From: Bacteroidota bacterium
GTDB taxonomy: Bacteria > Bacteroidota > Bacteroidia > Flavobacteriales_D > Crocinitomicaceae
NCBI GenBank assembly: GCA_016866415.1
Contig: VGML01000116.1
Coordinates: 1 to 6,589 of the forward strand
Reading direction: 5' to 3'
Length of the DNA: 6,589 nt
The notes under the pieces are model-generated. The model did not search any database. It had not been told where the DNA came from and saw nothing but the letters and a program-made list of their open reading frames with translations. The position numbers and the translations under genes are program-made. Numbering within the stretch: the first letter of the stretch is position 1; the number at the start of each line of letters is the position of its first letter. Shown here piece after piece: positions 1-6,581 of the stretch.

Positions 1-743
1 AATTTCTCATAAGCTCCCAACCCAAATAGTGCAAAATCGTATTTAGCTGGGTCAATTGGGTCGAATTCCCTTAGTTTTGAAATGAGTTCTTCATTTGTTT
101 TCCATGAAAACTGTTTCGTTGAAATCAATCCTAACTTGGTTGCTATATTTCCGGTGTGAACATCCAATGGAATTAACAAAGAAGAGCTGTGAATTGACTT
201 CCAAAGTCCGAAATCAACTCCTTTCTTATTTGAGCGAACCATCCAACGAAGAAACATGACCAATCGTTTAGAAGCGGATCCTGAAAGCGGGTTTGAAATA
301 TGTTTTTCACTTCTTTTTTCGTGGTCAACTTCTAAAAATATAGATCTGAAATTTGAGATTTTATGGATAAGTTGATTGTCTGTCGAGTGAAAGACATTTT
401 CCAGTCCTTTATGTTTTTCGTAAATGTTTTTTAGTGAATAAAGAAAAAATACGAGGTCATTTCCGTTGAACGTCCGATGAACAAATTTTAATTCTCTTTC
501 TGAAAAATTTAGAATAAAATCATGTGGTTGAAAATTCATTAAGTTAAGCAATTTTTCACCACTTTTTATAATACTTTTCCTATTTCCCCATGCCATTGTC
601 GAAATGAGAAAAGCGCTTATCTCAATATCTTCTTTCCTCTGAAATTGATGTGGAATTTGAATCGGGTCATCCTCAATAAATTTTGGATTTTCGTAAAAAT
701 CAGCCTTAAAATCAAGAAAATCTTTGAGTTCGGACTCAGTCAT
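1..743 (-). CDS. TIGR02757/DUF2400 family protein, C-terminus cut by window edge
   Basis: This frame stays open from an ATG at 743-741 to the left edge, giving 247 codons without a stop. The family usually has roughly 250 residues, so only a short C-terminal tail should be missing. Recognition rests on family-like segments: EISAFLISTMAWGNRKSI at about 41-58, NPLSGSASKRLVMFLRWMVR at 151-170, IPLDVHTGNIATKLGL at 191-206 and FDPIDPAKYDFALFGLG at 228-243. The function of the family is unknown. The PLDxH...LGL segment loosely recalls HhH-GPD DNA glycosylases, but that is only an impression. No signal peptide or membrane segment is seen, so it is probably cytoplasmic. The start follows the stop of the upstream ABC ATPase gene after one base, so it is very likely co-transcribed and translationally coupled. 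Family assignment is fairly secure; role is unassigned. Confidence 0.85.
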   Translation of the reverse strand, partial: MTESELKDFLDFKADFYENPKFIEDDPIQIPHQFQRKEDIEISAFLISTMAWGNRKSIIKSGEKLLNLMNFQPHDFILNFSERELKFVHRTFNGNDLVFFLYSLKNIYEKHKGLENVFHSTDNQLIHKISNFRSIFLEVDHEKRSEKHISNPLSGSASKRLVMFLRWMVRSNKKGVDFGLWKSIHSSSLLIPLDVHTGNIATKLGLISTKQFSWKTNEELISKLREFDPIDPAKYDFALFGLGAYEK

Positions 744-744
744 A

Positions 745-1401
745 TTAATCATTCACAAACCTACCATCGCGCATAACCAAACTGCGATCTGCCATTTGAG
801 CTAACTCTTCATTATGTGTGACGATTACAAAAGTTTGTTTAAACTCATCACGTAAATGAAAAAACAATTCGTGCAATTCCCTGGCGTTTTTAGTATCTAG
901 ATTACCTGATGGTTCATCTGCAAAAATTATTTTTGGGTTGTTGATTAAAGCTCTGCAAACTGCTACTCGTTGTTGTTCTCCACCCGATAATTCGGCTGGT
1001 TTGTGTTGACTTCTATCTTCTATTCCGAGTTTAATAAGTAAAGGTATAGCAAGTTCTTCCGCTTCTTTTTTAGTTTTTCCTCCAATTAATGCAGGTAGCA
1101 TTGTATTTTCGAGCGCACTGAATTCAGGTAGCAATTGGTGAAATTGAAAAATGAAACCCAACGATTGGTTTCGGAAGTTGGATAGTTCTTTTGAATTGAG
1201 TTTAAATGGATTTACTCCACCAATTTCTAACGTTCCCGAGTCAGGTCGATCAAGCGTTCCTAAAATCTGAAGTAAGGTTGTCTTTCCAGCTCCCGAGGAA
1301 CCAACAATGGATACTATTTCGCCTGAATTTATTCGTAATTCAACTCCCTTTAAAATTTCAAGTTGGCCATATTTCTTTTCTATTCTGTTAGCGAAAAGCA
1401 T
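745..1401 (-). CDS. lolD: ABC transporter ATP-binding protein, LolD-type
   Basis: This is a 218-residue nucleotide-binding subunit of the MacB/LolD class, which powers release of outer-membrane lipoproteins from the inner membrane to LolA. All ATPase motifs are present in order: Walker A GSSGAGKT at 34-41, Q-loop glutamine at 86, signature LSGGEQQR at 138-145, Walker B IIFADEP at 158-164, D-loop SGNLD at 165-169 and switch histidine H196 in VTHN. The stretch FQFHQLLPEFSALENTMLPAL after the Q-loop is characteristic of LolD. The length is normal and there is no membrane segment, so it should act as a cytoplasmic dimer on a membrane partner. No lolC/lolE-like permease lies in the window, so the partner must be encoded elsewhere. 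The ATG shares its A with the ribBA stop codon (TAATG), which suggests translational coupling. Membership of the broader MacB/FtsE-like group is certain; the exact substrate is inferred. Confidence 0.9.
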   Translation of the reverse strand: MLFANRIEKKYGQLEILKGVELRINSGEIVSIVGSSGAGKTTLLQILGTLDRPDSGTLEIGGVNPFKLNSKELSNFRNQSLGFIFQFHQLLPEFSALENTMLPALIGGKTKKEAEELAIPLLIKLGIEDRSQHKPAELSGGEQQRVAVCRALINNPKIIFADEPSGNLDTKNARELHELFFHLRDEFKQTFVIVTHNEELAQMADRSLVMRDGRFVND

Positions 1402-2615
1402 TATTTATTCAATTTTAAATTATGTCCGAACTTGTCTTTTTTTGCTTGAAGGTAATTTTCGTTGAACGAGTTACTTTTAATCTCCAATGGCACATTTTCA
1501 ATTATTTCTAACCCATAACCAATTAGTCCTGTTCGTTTTTTTGGATTATTGGACATAAGTTTCATTTTAGAAACACCTAACTCCCGAAGCATTTGAGCTC
1601 CAACGCCATAATCGCGTTCATCTGGTTTAAAACCAAGTTTAACATTCGCGTCAAATGTATCGTAGCCCTCTTCTTGGAGTTTATATGCTTTTAGCTTATT
1701 TACTAGTCCTATACCACGGCCTTCTTGGTTCATATAAATAATTACTCCTTTTCCTTCTTTTTCAATTAGTTCCATTGCTTTATGAAGTTGAGGACCACAA
1801 TCGCATCTGCACGACCCAAAAATATCTCCAGTTAAACATGAGGAGTGCACACGAACTAAAATTGGTTCGTCTTTTTCCCAATTACCTTTAACTAAAGCTA
1901 AATGATCTTGATCAGTGTTCTTGTCTTTGAAGGCATGCAATTGAAAATTTCCCATTTCGGTTGGAAGATGAACGTCAACAACTCGCTCTACATGTGTTTC
2001 ATGCTTTATTCTGTATTTGATCAAATCTTCAATTGATATGATTTTCAAATCAAATCGTCTCGCAATTTTTACTAGTTCAGGAAGTCGAGCCATTGTTCCG
2101 TCTTCATTCAAAATTTCAACAATGACACCAGCTTCTTCAAATCCTGCCATTCTAGATAAATCAACAGCTGCTTCCGTATGTCCGGCCCTTCTTAAAACAC
2201 CACCTTTTCGTGCTCGAAGAGGAAAAATATGTCCAGGTTTCCCGAGTTCCTCAGGTCTCGTATTTGGATCGATTAGAGCTAGAATTGTTTGGGAACGATC
2301 ACTTGCAGAAATACCAGTAGTGCAACCGTGACCTATTAAATCAATACTAACCGTAAAAGGTGTTTCGTATGCAGCTGAATTGTTACGAACCATCATTTCT
2401 AATCCCAATTCGTCGCAGCGAGCTTCACTTAATGGAGCGCAAATTAAACCACGTCCATGCGTAGCCATAAAATTAATTACTTCAGGTGTTGCATTTTGAG
2501 CAGCTGTTAAAAAATCACCTTCGTTTTCACGGTCTTCATCATCCACAACAATAATGACACGCCCATTTTGAATTTCCGAAATGGCTTCCTCGATTGTATT
2601 CAATTGAAACTTCAT
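1401..2615 (-). CDS. ribBA: RibBA: bifunctional DHBP synthase / GTP cyclohydrolase II
   Basis: This 404-residue fusion supplies both precursors of riboflavin. The N-terminal RibB domain (about 1-200) converts ribulose 5-phosphate to 3,4-dihydroxy-2-butanone 4-phosphate and formate. The C-terminal RibA domain (about 207-404) opens GTP. RibB shows DDEDRENEGD at 25-34, THGRG at 52-56, TTGISASDRSQT at about 99-110 and RAGHTEAAVDL at 143-153. RibA shows the zinc cysteines C260, C269 and C271 in SSCLTGD and SCRCDCG, then NQEGRGIGL at 296-304, DERDYGVGAQ at about 332-341 and NNPKKR at 356-361. Both active sites look intact. An in-frame ATG at 2654 would add 13 residues. I prefer 2615 because MKFQLNTIEEAI aligns with the usual family N-terminus and a TAnnTTTG promoter element lies between the two ATGs. 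It is first in an operon with the LolD-type ATPase and the DUF2400 gene. There is no room for an FMN riboswitch after the predicted promoter. Confidence 0.95.
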   Translation of the reverse strand: MKFQLNTIEEAISEIQNGRVIIVVDDEDRENEGDFLTAAQNATPEVINFMATHGRGLICAPLSEARCDELGLEMMVRNNSAAYETPFTVSIDLIGHGCTTGISASDRSQTILALIDPNTRPEELGKPGHIFPLRARKGGVLRRAGHTEAAVDLSRMAGFEEAGVIVEILNEDGTMARLPELVKIARRFDLKIISIEDLIKYRIKHETHVERVVDVHLPTEMGNFQLHAFKDKNTDQDHLALVKGNWEKDEPILVRVHSSCLTGDIFGSCRCDCGPQLHKAMELIEKEGKGVIIYMNQEGRGIGLVNKLKAYKLQEEGYDTFDANVKLGFKPDERDYGVGAQMLRELGVSKMKLMSNNPKKRTGLIGYGLEIIENVPLEIKSNSFNENYLQAKKDKFGHNLKLNK

Positions 2616-2620
2616 TGGTA

Positions 2621-2628
2621 CAAAGATA
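2621..2628 (-). promoter_or_regulatory. Putative Bacteroidota -7 element of ribBA
   Basis: Read on the minus strand this is TATCTTTG, a perfect match to the TAnnTTTG -7 consensus of the Bacteroidota primary sigma factor. It ends five bases (TACCA) before the preferred ribBA ATG at 2615. No clear -33 TTG is found 17-23 bp upstream. Transcription would begin at or almost at the start codon, giving a leaderless or nearly leaderless mRNA. The match is short and could be chance; its position just before the family-consistent start is the main support. Confidence 0.5.
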
Positions 2629-2678
2629 GGTTTAATTGGTTTTTTATGACGCATTTAAATTTTATTAACCGTGAAATA

Positions 2679-2710
2679 TTTGTTATTACAAAAAGGTTTG
2701 ATGAAATTTG
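2679..2710 (+). promoter_or_regulatory. Putative promoter of the FISUMP gene
   Basis: A -33-like TTTG at 2679-2682 is followed after 20 bp by GAAATTTG at 2703-2710. The second element matches TAnnTTTG at all fixed positions except the first base. Both the -33 core and the spacing agree with the known Bacteroidota promoter architecture. The -7 element ends four bases before the ATG at 2715, so the transcript should have almost no 5' leader. This also argues against the longer reading frame that could begin at 2568, well upstream of the promoter and inside ribBA. Confidence 0.55.
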
Positions 2711-2714
2711 TACT

Positions 2715-3638
2715 ATGAGAAATCTAATTTCTTTTATTTACTTGATTTCGGCATCATTGTGTTTTACTCAACTTGAAACACCTGAATTGGGTTTGTTAAT
2801 AAAACGCGTTGATAGCTTAACAAATTTAATTATCACTGAACGAGCAGAAAATCAAGAGCGAATCAAAATATTGACAAATCAATTAAAGGAGAAGGAAGAT
2901 CAACTGATACGATTGGAAAAACAAATTGGAAACGATGATATTGAATCAATAAATGCCAGTTCAAATCTTAAAAAAGAAATCACTATTGGTAATCAGGTTT
3001 GGATGACGGCAAATCTAAACCTTTCCTATTTCCGAAATGGAGATGCTATTCCAGAATCTAAAACAAAAGAGGAATGGATTGCGGCTGGTAAATTAGGTAA
3101 ACCCACTTGGTGCCATTATGGAAATGACCCCAAAAACGATGAAAAGTATGGAAAATTATATAACTGGTATGCCGTAAGTGATCCAAGGGGATTAGCTCCA
3201 AATGGTTGGAAAATTCCTGAATTTGAAGATTTAAATTTACTTGATACTTATTTGTGGGGTGATGTCGGTTTGAAATTGAAAAATGACTCTGGTTGGAATT
3301 CATGGAATGTGGAAGAACGTTGTAAGTCTTGTATTGGCTGGACTGAGGATCAAAAAAGAGCAAAGAAATGCAGTTCATGTAATAACAAAGGAATTCGGAT
3401 TTCAAAAACGAATTCGGGAAATGGAACCAATAGTTCAGGTTTTTCTGCTCTTCCTGGTGGTTTTCGCAATGCAAATGGTGAATTTGATAAAATTGGACAA
3501 CATTGTTATTTATGGAGCTCAACGCCACAATTCACGCTGTATGGAAGATATCGAATTCTCTCAAATATGGAAGATGAATTGATTATGAATTATGCCACCA
3601 AAGACTTCGGAATGTCTGTGCGCTGCCTGAAAGAATAA
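2715..3638 (+). CDS. Secreted FISUMP-domain protein with coiled coil and CxxC insert
   Basis: This predicted 307-residue protein begins with a signal peptide (MRNLISFIYLISASLCFTQ). The cysteine at 16 is not in a good lipobox, so signal peptidase I cleavage near residue 18 is more likely than lipidation. Residues about 27-72 are charged and heptad-rich, consistent with a coiled coil. Residues about 87-307 match the Fibrobacter succinogenes major paralogous domain: TIGNQVWMTANL at 90-101, KYGKLYNWYAV at 144-154, GWKIP at 164-168, SGFSALPGGFR at 241-251, YLWSS at 265-269 and a terminal GMSVRC. Inside the domain lie two CxxC pairs, C203/C206 and C219/C222, 12 residues apart, resembling a metal-binding knuckle. 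The domain's biochemical role is unknown; such proteins are surface or secreted. The ATG at 2715 is chosen over the in-frame ATG at 2568 because it starts the signal peptide and follows the promoter. It is monocistronic, divergent from ribBA and convergent with the peptidase gene. Confidence 0.88.
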   Translation: MRNLISFIYLISASLCFTQLETPELGLLIKRVDSLTNLIITERAENQERIKILTNQLKEKEDQLIRLEKQIGNDDIESINASSNLKKEITIGNQVWMTANLNLSYFRNGDAIPESKTKEEWIAAGKLGKPTWCHYGNDPKNDEKYGKLYNWYAVSDPRGLAPNGWKIPEFEDLNLLDTYLWGDVGLKLKNDSGWNSWNVEERCKSCIGWTEDQKRAKKCSSCNNKGIRISKTNSGNGTNSSGFSALPGGFRNANGEFDKIGQHCYLWSSTPQFTLYGRYRILSNMEDELIMNYATKDFGMSVRCLKE

Positions 3639-3648
3639 ATATCTCAAG

Positions 3649-5103
3649 TTATTTTGTTGGAATTGATTTCAAAATTTCCAAATAGTATTTCCAAAACTTT
3701 TGAACCGAAGATACCTGAACTTTCTCATCTGGAGAATGCGCAGCTCGAATGTTGGGTCCAAAAGAAATCATATCAACTCCAGGAAGATGCTTTCCTAAAA
3801 TTCCGCATTCCAAACCTGCATGACAAGCTTTAACTTTTGGCTCTTCCTTGAACATTTCTTTATACAAGTTTTCCATTACGTTTAAAATAGCTGAGTGGGG
3901 ATTTGGTTTCCACCCAGGGTATTCACCTCCTTGAATAACTTCACATCCGATATTTTCAAAAGCACAACGAATTGCCATTGCTACTTCTGCTTTTGTAGAT
4001 TCAACACTGCTCCGTTGTAGAGATTGACTTGTGAAACTTCCATTTTTAATTATAATTCTTGCTAAACTTGAAGAGGCCTCAACTAATCCTTCAATATCTG
4101 GACTCATTCGAAAAACACCATTCTGAATGGAGCATAGTAAATTGATGATTTTTTTAAAATCTGAATCCGACATCGCTTTTTCGACTGAATTAATCTCTTT
4201 TGAACTGATATTTATTGCGGGTTCGATGCTTTTATATTCTTCTTTTAATGTCGCAACTTGCTCATCAAATAGCATTTTAAATTTATCAGCATTCGAAGAT
4301 GAAATTACGAAAGTTGCTGTTGCTTCACGCGGAATGGCATTTCTCAAGCTTCCACCATCGAAAGATACCAATTGAATTGAAAGTTGACGATTGATTTCCC
4401 ATAAAATGCGAGCCATCCATTTATTTGCATTTCCTCTACCTTTGTCGATATCCATTCCTGAATGTCCGCCTAGTAAGCCCCGAATGGAAATTTCAATTGT
4501 TTTACTGTTTTGATTTACATGCGTTTCCGTGTAATTATATGATGTGTTGGTGTCAATACCTCCGGCGCAACCGATTGAAAGTTCGTCGTCGTCTTCTGTG
4601 TCAATATTTAATAAAATTTCACCTTGAAAAAGTGAGCTATCCATTTGCATAGCTCCTGTCATTCCTGTTTCTTCATCTATTGTAAAAAATGCTTCTACAG
4701 CTGGATGCATAATTTCATTCGAAGAGAGAACAGCCATAATGGCTGCAACCCCGATTCCATTATCAGCACCAAGCGTAGTTCCGTTAGCTTTTACCCAATC
4801 TCCGTCAACCAACATTTCAATTCCTTGTTTATCAAAATCAAAGATTGTATCTGAATTTTTTTGGTGAACCATGTCTAAATGCGACTGTAAAATAACTGTT
4901 TTGCTATTTTCCATTCTGGAAGAAGCTGGTTTCTTGATAATGACATTTCCAATTTTATCCACGATTGTTTCAAGTCCAAGATTATTTCCGAAATCAACCA
5001 TAAACTGACGCACGCGCTCTTCTTTTTTCGAAGGACGTGGAACAGCATTTAAATCTGCAAAATGATTCCAAAGGATTTGTGGTTCTAATGAGCGAACTGA
5101 CAT
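3649..5103 (-). CDS. pepD: Aminoacyl-histidine dipeptidase (PepD-like, peptidase family M20C)
   Basis: This 484-residue di-zinc metallopeptidase cleaves dipeptides such as Xaa-His (carnosine-like) in the cytoplasm. The length is typical of PepD. The expected catalytic set is visible: H75 and D77 in QSHLDMV, bridging D114 in GADNGIG, general base E144 and ligand E145 in DEETGMTGA, D168 in NIDTED, and H456 in AAHSPDE. GGHSGMDI at 212-219 lies where the lid/dimerisation domain begins, and HAGLECG at 428-434 is a conserved C-terminal motif. There is no signal peptide. The gene follows menB after 18 bp, with no promoter element in the gap, so it is probably the second gene of that transcript. No functional link to menaquinone is evident; amino-acid recycling is the likely role. 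Its stop is 10 bp from that of the convergent FISUMP gene. Confidence 0.92.
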   Translation of the reverse strand: MSVRSLEPQILWNHFADLNAVPRPSKKEERVRQFMVDFGNNLGLETIVDKIGNVIIKKPASSRMENSKTVILQSHLDMVHQKNSDTIFDFDKQGIEMLVDGDWVKANGTTLGADNGIGVAAIMAVLSSNEIMHPAVEAFFTIDEETGMTGAMQMDSSLFQGEILLNIDTEDDDELSIGCAGGIDTNTSYNYTETHVNQNSKTIEISIRGLLGGHSGMDIDKGRGNANKWMARILWEINRQLSIQLVSFDGGSLRNAIPREATATFVISSSNADKFKMLFDEQVATLKEEYKSIEPAINISSKEINSVEKAMSDSDFKKIINLLCSIQNGVFRMSPDIEGLVEASSSLARIIIKNGSFTSQSLQRSSVESTKAEVAMAIRCAFENIGCEVIQGGEYPGWKPNPHSAILNVMENLYKEMFKEEPKVKACHAGLECGILGKHLPGVDMISFGPNIRAAHSPDEKVQVSSVQKFWKYYLEILKSIPTK

Positions 5104-5121
5104 ATGTGTAATTTTTAATGA

Positions 5122-5943
5122 TTAAGGAAATTTTGGATATTGTAGGAAGTTTGGATCGCGTTTTTCAAGAAATGCATGTTTACCTTCTTGCGCTTCCTCG
5201 GTTAAATAATAGAGTAGGGTAGCATCGCCTGCGAGTTCCATTATACCGTGCTGACCGTCAAGTTCTGCATTCATGGCGCGTTTTATCATTCGAATGGCCA
5301 ACGGGCTTCTTTTCATGATTGTTTTACTCCATTCTACAACCGTATCTTCCAATTGATTTAATGGAACAACTTTGTTTACCATGCCCATTTTCTCAGCTTC
5401 TACTGCTGTGTATTGATTGCATAAAAACCAAATTTCTCTTGCTTTTTTCTGTCCAACGTGGCGCGCCAAATAAGATGAACCAAATCCACCATCAAAACTT
5501 CCTACTTTGGGTCCGGTTTGCCCGAAACGTGCATTATCAGAAGCAATTGTCAAATCACAAACAACATGTAAAACATGACCTCCACCTATAGCGTAGCCAT
5601 TCACCATGGCAATAACCGGTTTAGGAAGTGAACGAATCGCTTTGTGTAAATCCAATACATTCAATCTGGGTACGCCATTTTCAGAAATGTATCCACCAAC
5701 ACCTTTTACATTCTGGTCTCCGCCAGAACAGAATGCTTTGTCACCTTCTCCCGTTAGCACAACCACATTGATATCTGGATTTTCTCGACAAATATTCATA
5801 GCATCTAACATTTCAAAATTCGTTTCCGGACGAAAAGCATTGTAAACATGCGGACGGTTAATTGTGATTTTACCAATTCCTTCGAAAAACTCGAATTTAA
5901 TATCGGTGTAATTTTTAAGTGTTTTCCAATTTCTAGCGGACAT
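5122..5943 (-). CDS. menB: 1,4-dihydroxy-2-naphthoyl-CoA synthase
   Basis: This 273-residue crotonase-fold enzyme closes the second ring of menaquinone by converting o-succinylbenzoyl-CoA to DHNA-CoA in the cytoplasm. It aligns closely with E. coli MenB from memory, with an offset of 12. CSGGDQ is at 72-77, Y85 corresponds to Tyr97, and VNGYAIGGGHVLH at 114-126 forms the oxyanion hole. FGQTGPKVGSFDGG at 140-153 carries Q142, G144, S149 and D151, and Y246 corresponds to Tyr258. The Gln/Gly pair at 142/144 is that of the bicarbonate-dependent MenB type, which uses bicarbonate in place of an acidic side chain. AREIWFLCNQY at 168-178 is also typical. The N-terminus fits the family, and the start lies 15 bases after a TAnnTTTG element. 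No other men gene is in the window; the next gene is pepD. Confidence 0.96.
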   Translation of the reverse strand: MSARNWKTLKNYTDIKFEFFEGIGKITINRPHVYNAFRPETNFEMLDAMNICRENPDINVVVLTGEGDKAFCSGGDQNVKGVGGYISENGVPRLNVLDLHKAIRSLPKPVIAMVNGYAIGGGHVLHVVCDLTIASDNARFGQTGPKVGSFDGGFGSSYLARHVGQKKAREIWFLCNQYTAVEAEKMGMVNKVVPLNQLEDTVVEWSKTIMKRSPLAIRMIKRAMNAELDGQHGIMELAGDATLLYYLTEEAQEGKHAFLEKRDPNFLQYPKFP

Positions 5944-5958
5944 ATAAAATTGTTTTTA

Positions 5959-5966
5959 CAAAAATA
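5959..5966 (-). promoter_or_regulatory. Putative -7 element of menB-pepD
   Basis: On the minus strand this is TATTTTTG, a perfect TAnnTTTG match. It ends 15 bases before the menB ATG, so the transcript would carry a leader of about 10 nt. No TTG is seen at the -33 position. The gap between menB and pepD has no such element, which fits a two-gene operon starting here. Confidence 0.45.
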
Positions 5967-6122
5967 ACAACATAGATAAATGTAAGTTGTTTTGATGGGC
6001 TGAATCTTTTATTGATTAGTAGATTTAATTGAGATGAAAAGTAAGTGAGAAAAAAAATTTGGTTTTTGTTATTGTCAATGCTATAAAAAGAAAGAAAAAA
6101 GTCTTGTGCTAGAAAGATTTAA

Positions 6123-6299
6123 CTACCCAAGTTCATCTAGCCTTCCTGCTTTCGGTTGTATTCTTTCTTTGTCTTTAAGAACCAAATCTCCTAAACCAAT
6201 TATTGATGGGTCATCTGCAATTATTTCTTGAATACTTTTTTCGTTGATTCCTTCAAGTTTAGCGATAGGTATTCGTTCGGGTTTGTATATTTTTTTCAT
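6123..6299 (-). pseudogene. Truncated N-terminal fragment of a nuclease-like protein
   Basis: A 58-codon frame starts at ATG 6299 and ends in TAG at 6125-6123. The product begins MKKIYKPERIPIAKLEG and continues with EKSIQEIIADDPSIIGLGDL (20-39), then KDKERIQPKAGRLDELG. From memory this resembles the N-terminus of larger bacterial proteins reading roughly IQEIIADNPSILGLGDL...KAGRLDLLL, where GRLD would begin a PD-(D/E)xK-like nuclease core. Here the frame ends three residues after GRLD, and neither alternative frame downstream continues the family-like sequence. I infer a gene cut off by deletion, leaving the N-terminal segment. A TAnnTTTG element lies 13 bases upstream of the ATG, so the fragment may still be expressed. 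It could instead be a genuine small protein. The family recognition is moderate and the nuclease link tentative. Confidence 0.5.
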
Positions 6300-6312
6300 A
6301 AGATTAATTACA

Positions 6313-6320
6313 CAAATATA
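6313..6320 (-). promoter_or_regulatory. Putative -7 element of the truncated nuclease-like gene
   Basis: The minus strand reads TATATTTG, a perfect TAnnTTTG match, ending 13 bases before the ATG at 6299. No -33 TTG is visible at the expected distance. It could be a relict of the original gene's promoter or could still drive the 58-codon fragment. Confidence 0.4.
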
Positions 6321-6424
6321 AAGTTATAAGGAATAATAAATCAGTTATTTATATTCGTAATTAACTCAATTTTCACGAACGCTTAAATAGAGTTTGTGTT
6401 ACAAATGAGTTACAATAGGAAATA

Positions 6425-6455
6425 AAAAAAAGGGTTACATTTTTGTAACCCTTTG
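6425..6455 (-). terminator. Rho-independent terminator
   Basis: The arms AAAGGGTTAC (6430-6439) and GTAACCCTTT (6446-6455) are perfectly complementary. With the extra A6440-T6445 pair they make an 11-bp stem with a four-base loop. On the minus strand the stem runs into an uninterrupted T tract ending at 6425, the classical intrinsic-terminator layout. The plus-strand side is followed only by TTTGATTTTC-type sequence, so termination is stronger for leftward transcription. It ends whatever is transcribed leftward from the right edge and insulates the truncated gene downstream. Confidence 0.85.
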
Positions 6456-6577
6456 ATTTTCAGTGCTCCCCTTATTGAAGATAGATGCAACTATTCACCA
6501 TTAACTGACTATGTAATTCTCCATAGATCATGGTATTCTAAGTCTAAATAGTATTCCAATTTTATTTAATTAAAATA
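6425..6577 (-). ncRNA. Candidate structured small RNA (about 150 nt)
   Basis: On the minus strand this segment lies between a TAnnTTTG element at the right edge and the strong terminator. All three minus frames are closed by stops within about 30 bases of the right edge, so no long gene crosses it. Possible hairpins follow one another in the RNA. The first pairs 6574-6581 with 6530-6537 (8 bp, long loop, partly upstream of the predicted start). The second pairs 6522-6530 with 6506-6513 (8 bp, one bulge). The third is weak and pairs 6491-6495 with 6479-6484 (one bulge). The terminator stem comes last. The first two share position 6530, so one pair would give way. I recognise no known RNA family. 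The alternative is a long 3' untranslated region of a gene just beyond the window. Confidence 0.33.
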
Positions 6578-6581
6578 CCAT

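Noticed and set aside
2017..2331. Antisense open frame of 104 codons opposite ribBA
   Set aside because: It mirrors a conserved enzyme coding sequence in another frame, with no domain or start signal of its own.
2616..2654. Thirteen-codon N-terminal extension of RibBA
   Set aside because: The extra residues are not typical of the family and contain the TAnnTTTG promoter element; M14 aligns with usual RibB N-termini.
2568..2714. Forty-nine-codon N-terminal extension of the FISUMP frame
   Set aside because: It overlaps the ribBA start region antisense, lies upstream of the promoter, and would bury an evident signal peptide starting at 2715.
3058..3528. Antisense open frame of 156 codons on the minus strand inside the FISUMP gene
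   Set aside because: It is rich in His, Asn, Tyr and Phe, with no recognisable motif, and lies fully opposite a well-supported gene.
4127..4854. Three plus-strand open frames opposite pepD
   Set aside because: All are shadows of the peptidase gene, with low-complexity Cys/Phe/Ser-rich products and no family resemblance.
6398..6440. Three copies of GTTACA at 6398, 6409 and 6435
   Set aside because: Spacing is irregular and the third copy is part of the terminator stem; too short to claim a repeat array or operator.
6469..6555. Short plus-strand frame beginning near SAPLIEDRCNYS
   Set aside because: It has no start codon of its own, ends after about 29 codons and matches nothing recognisable.
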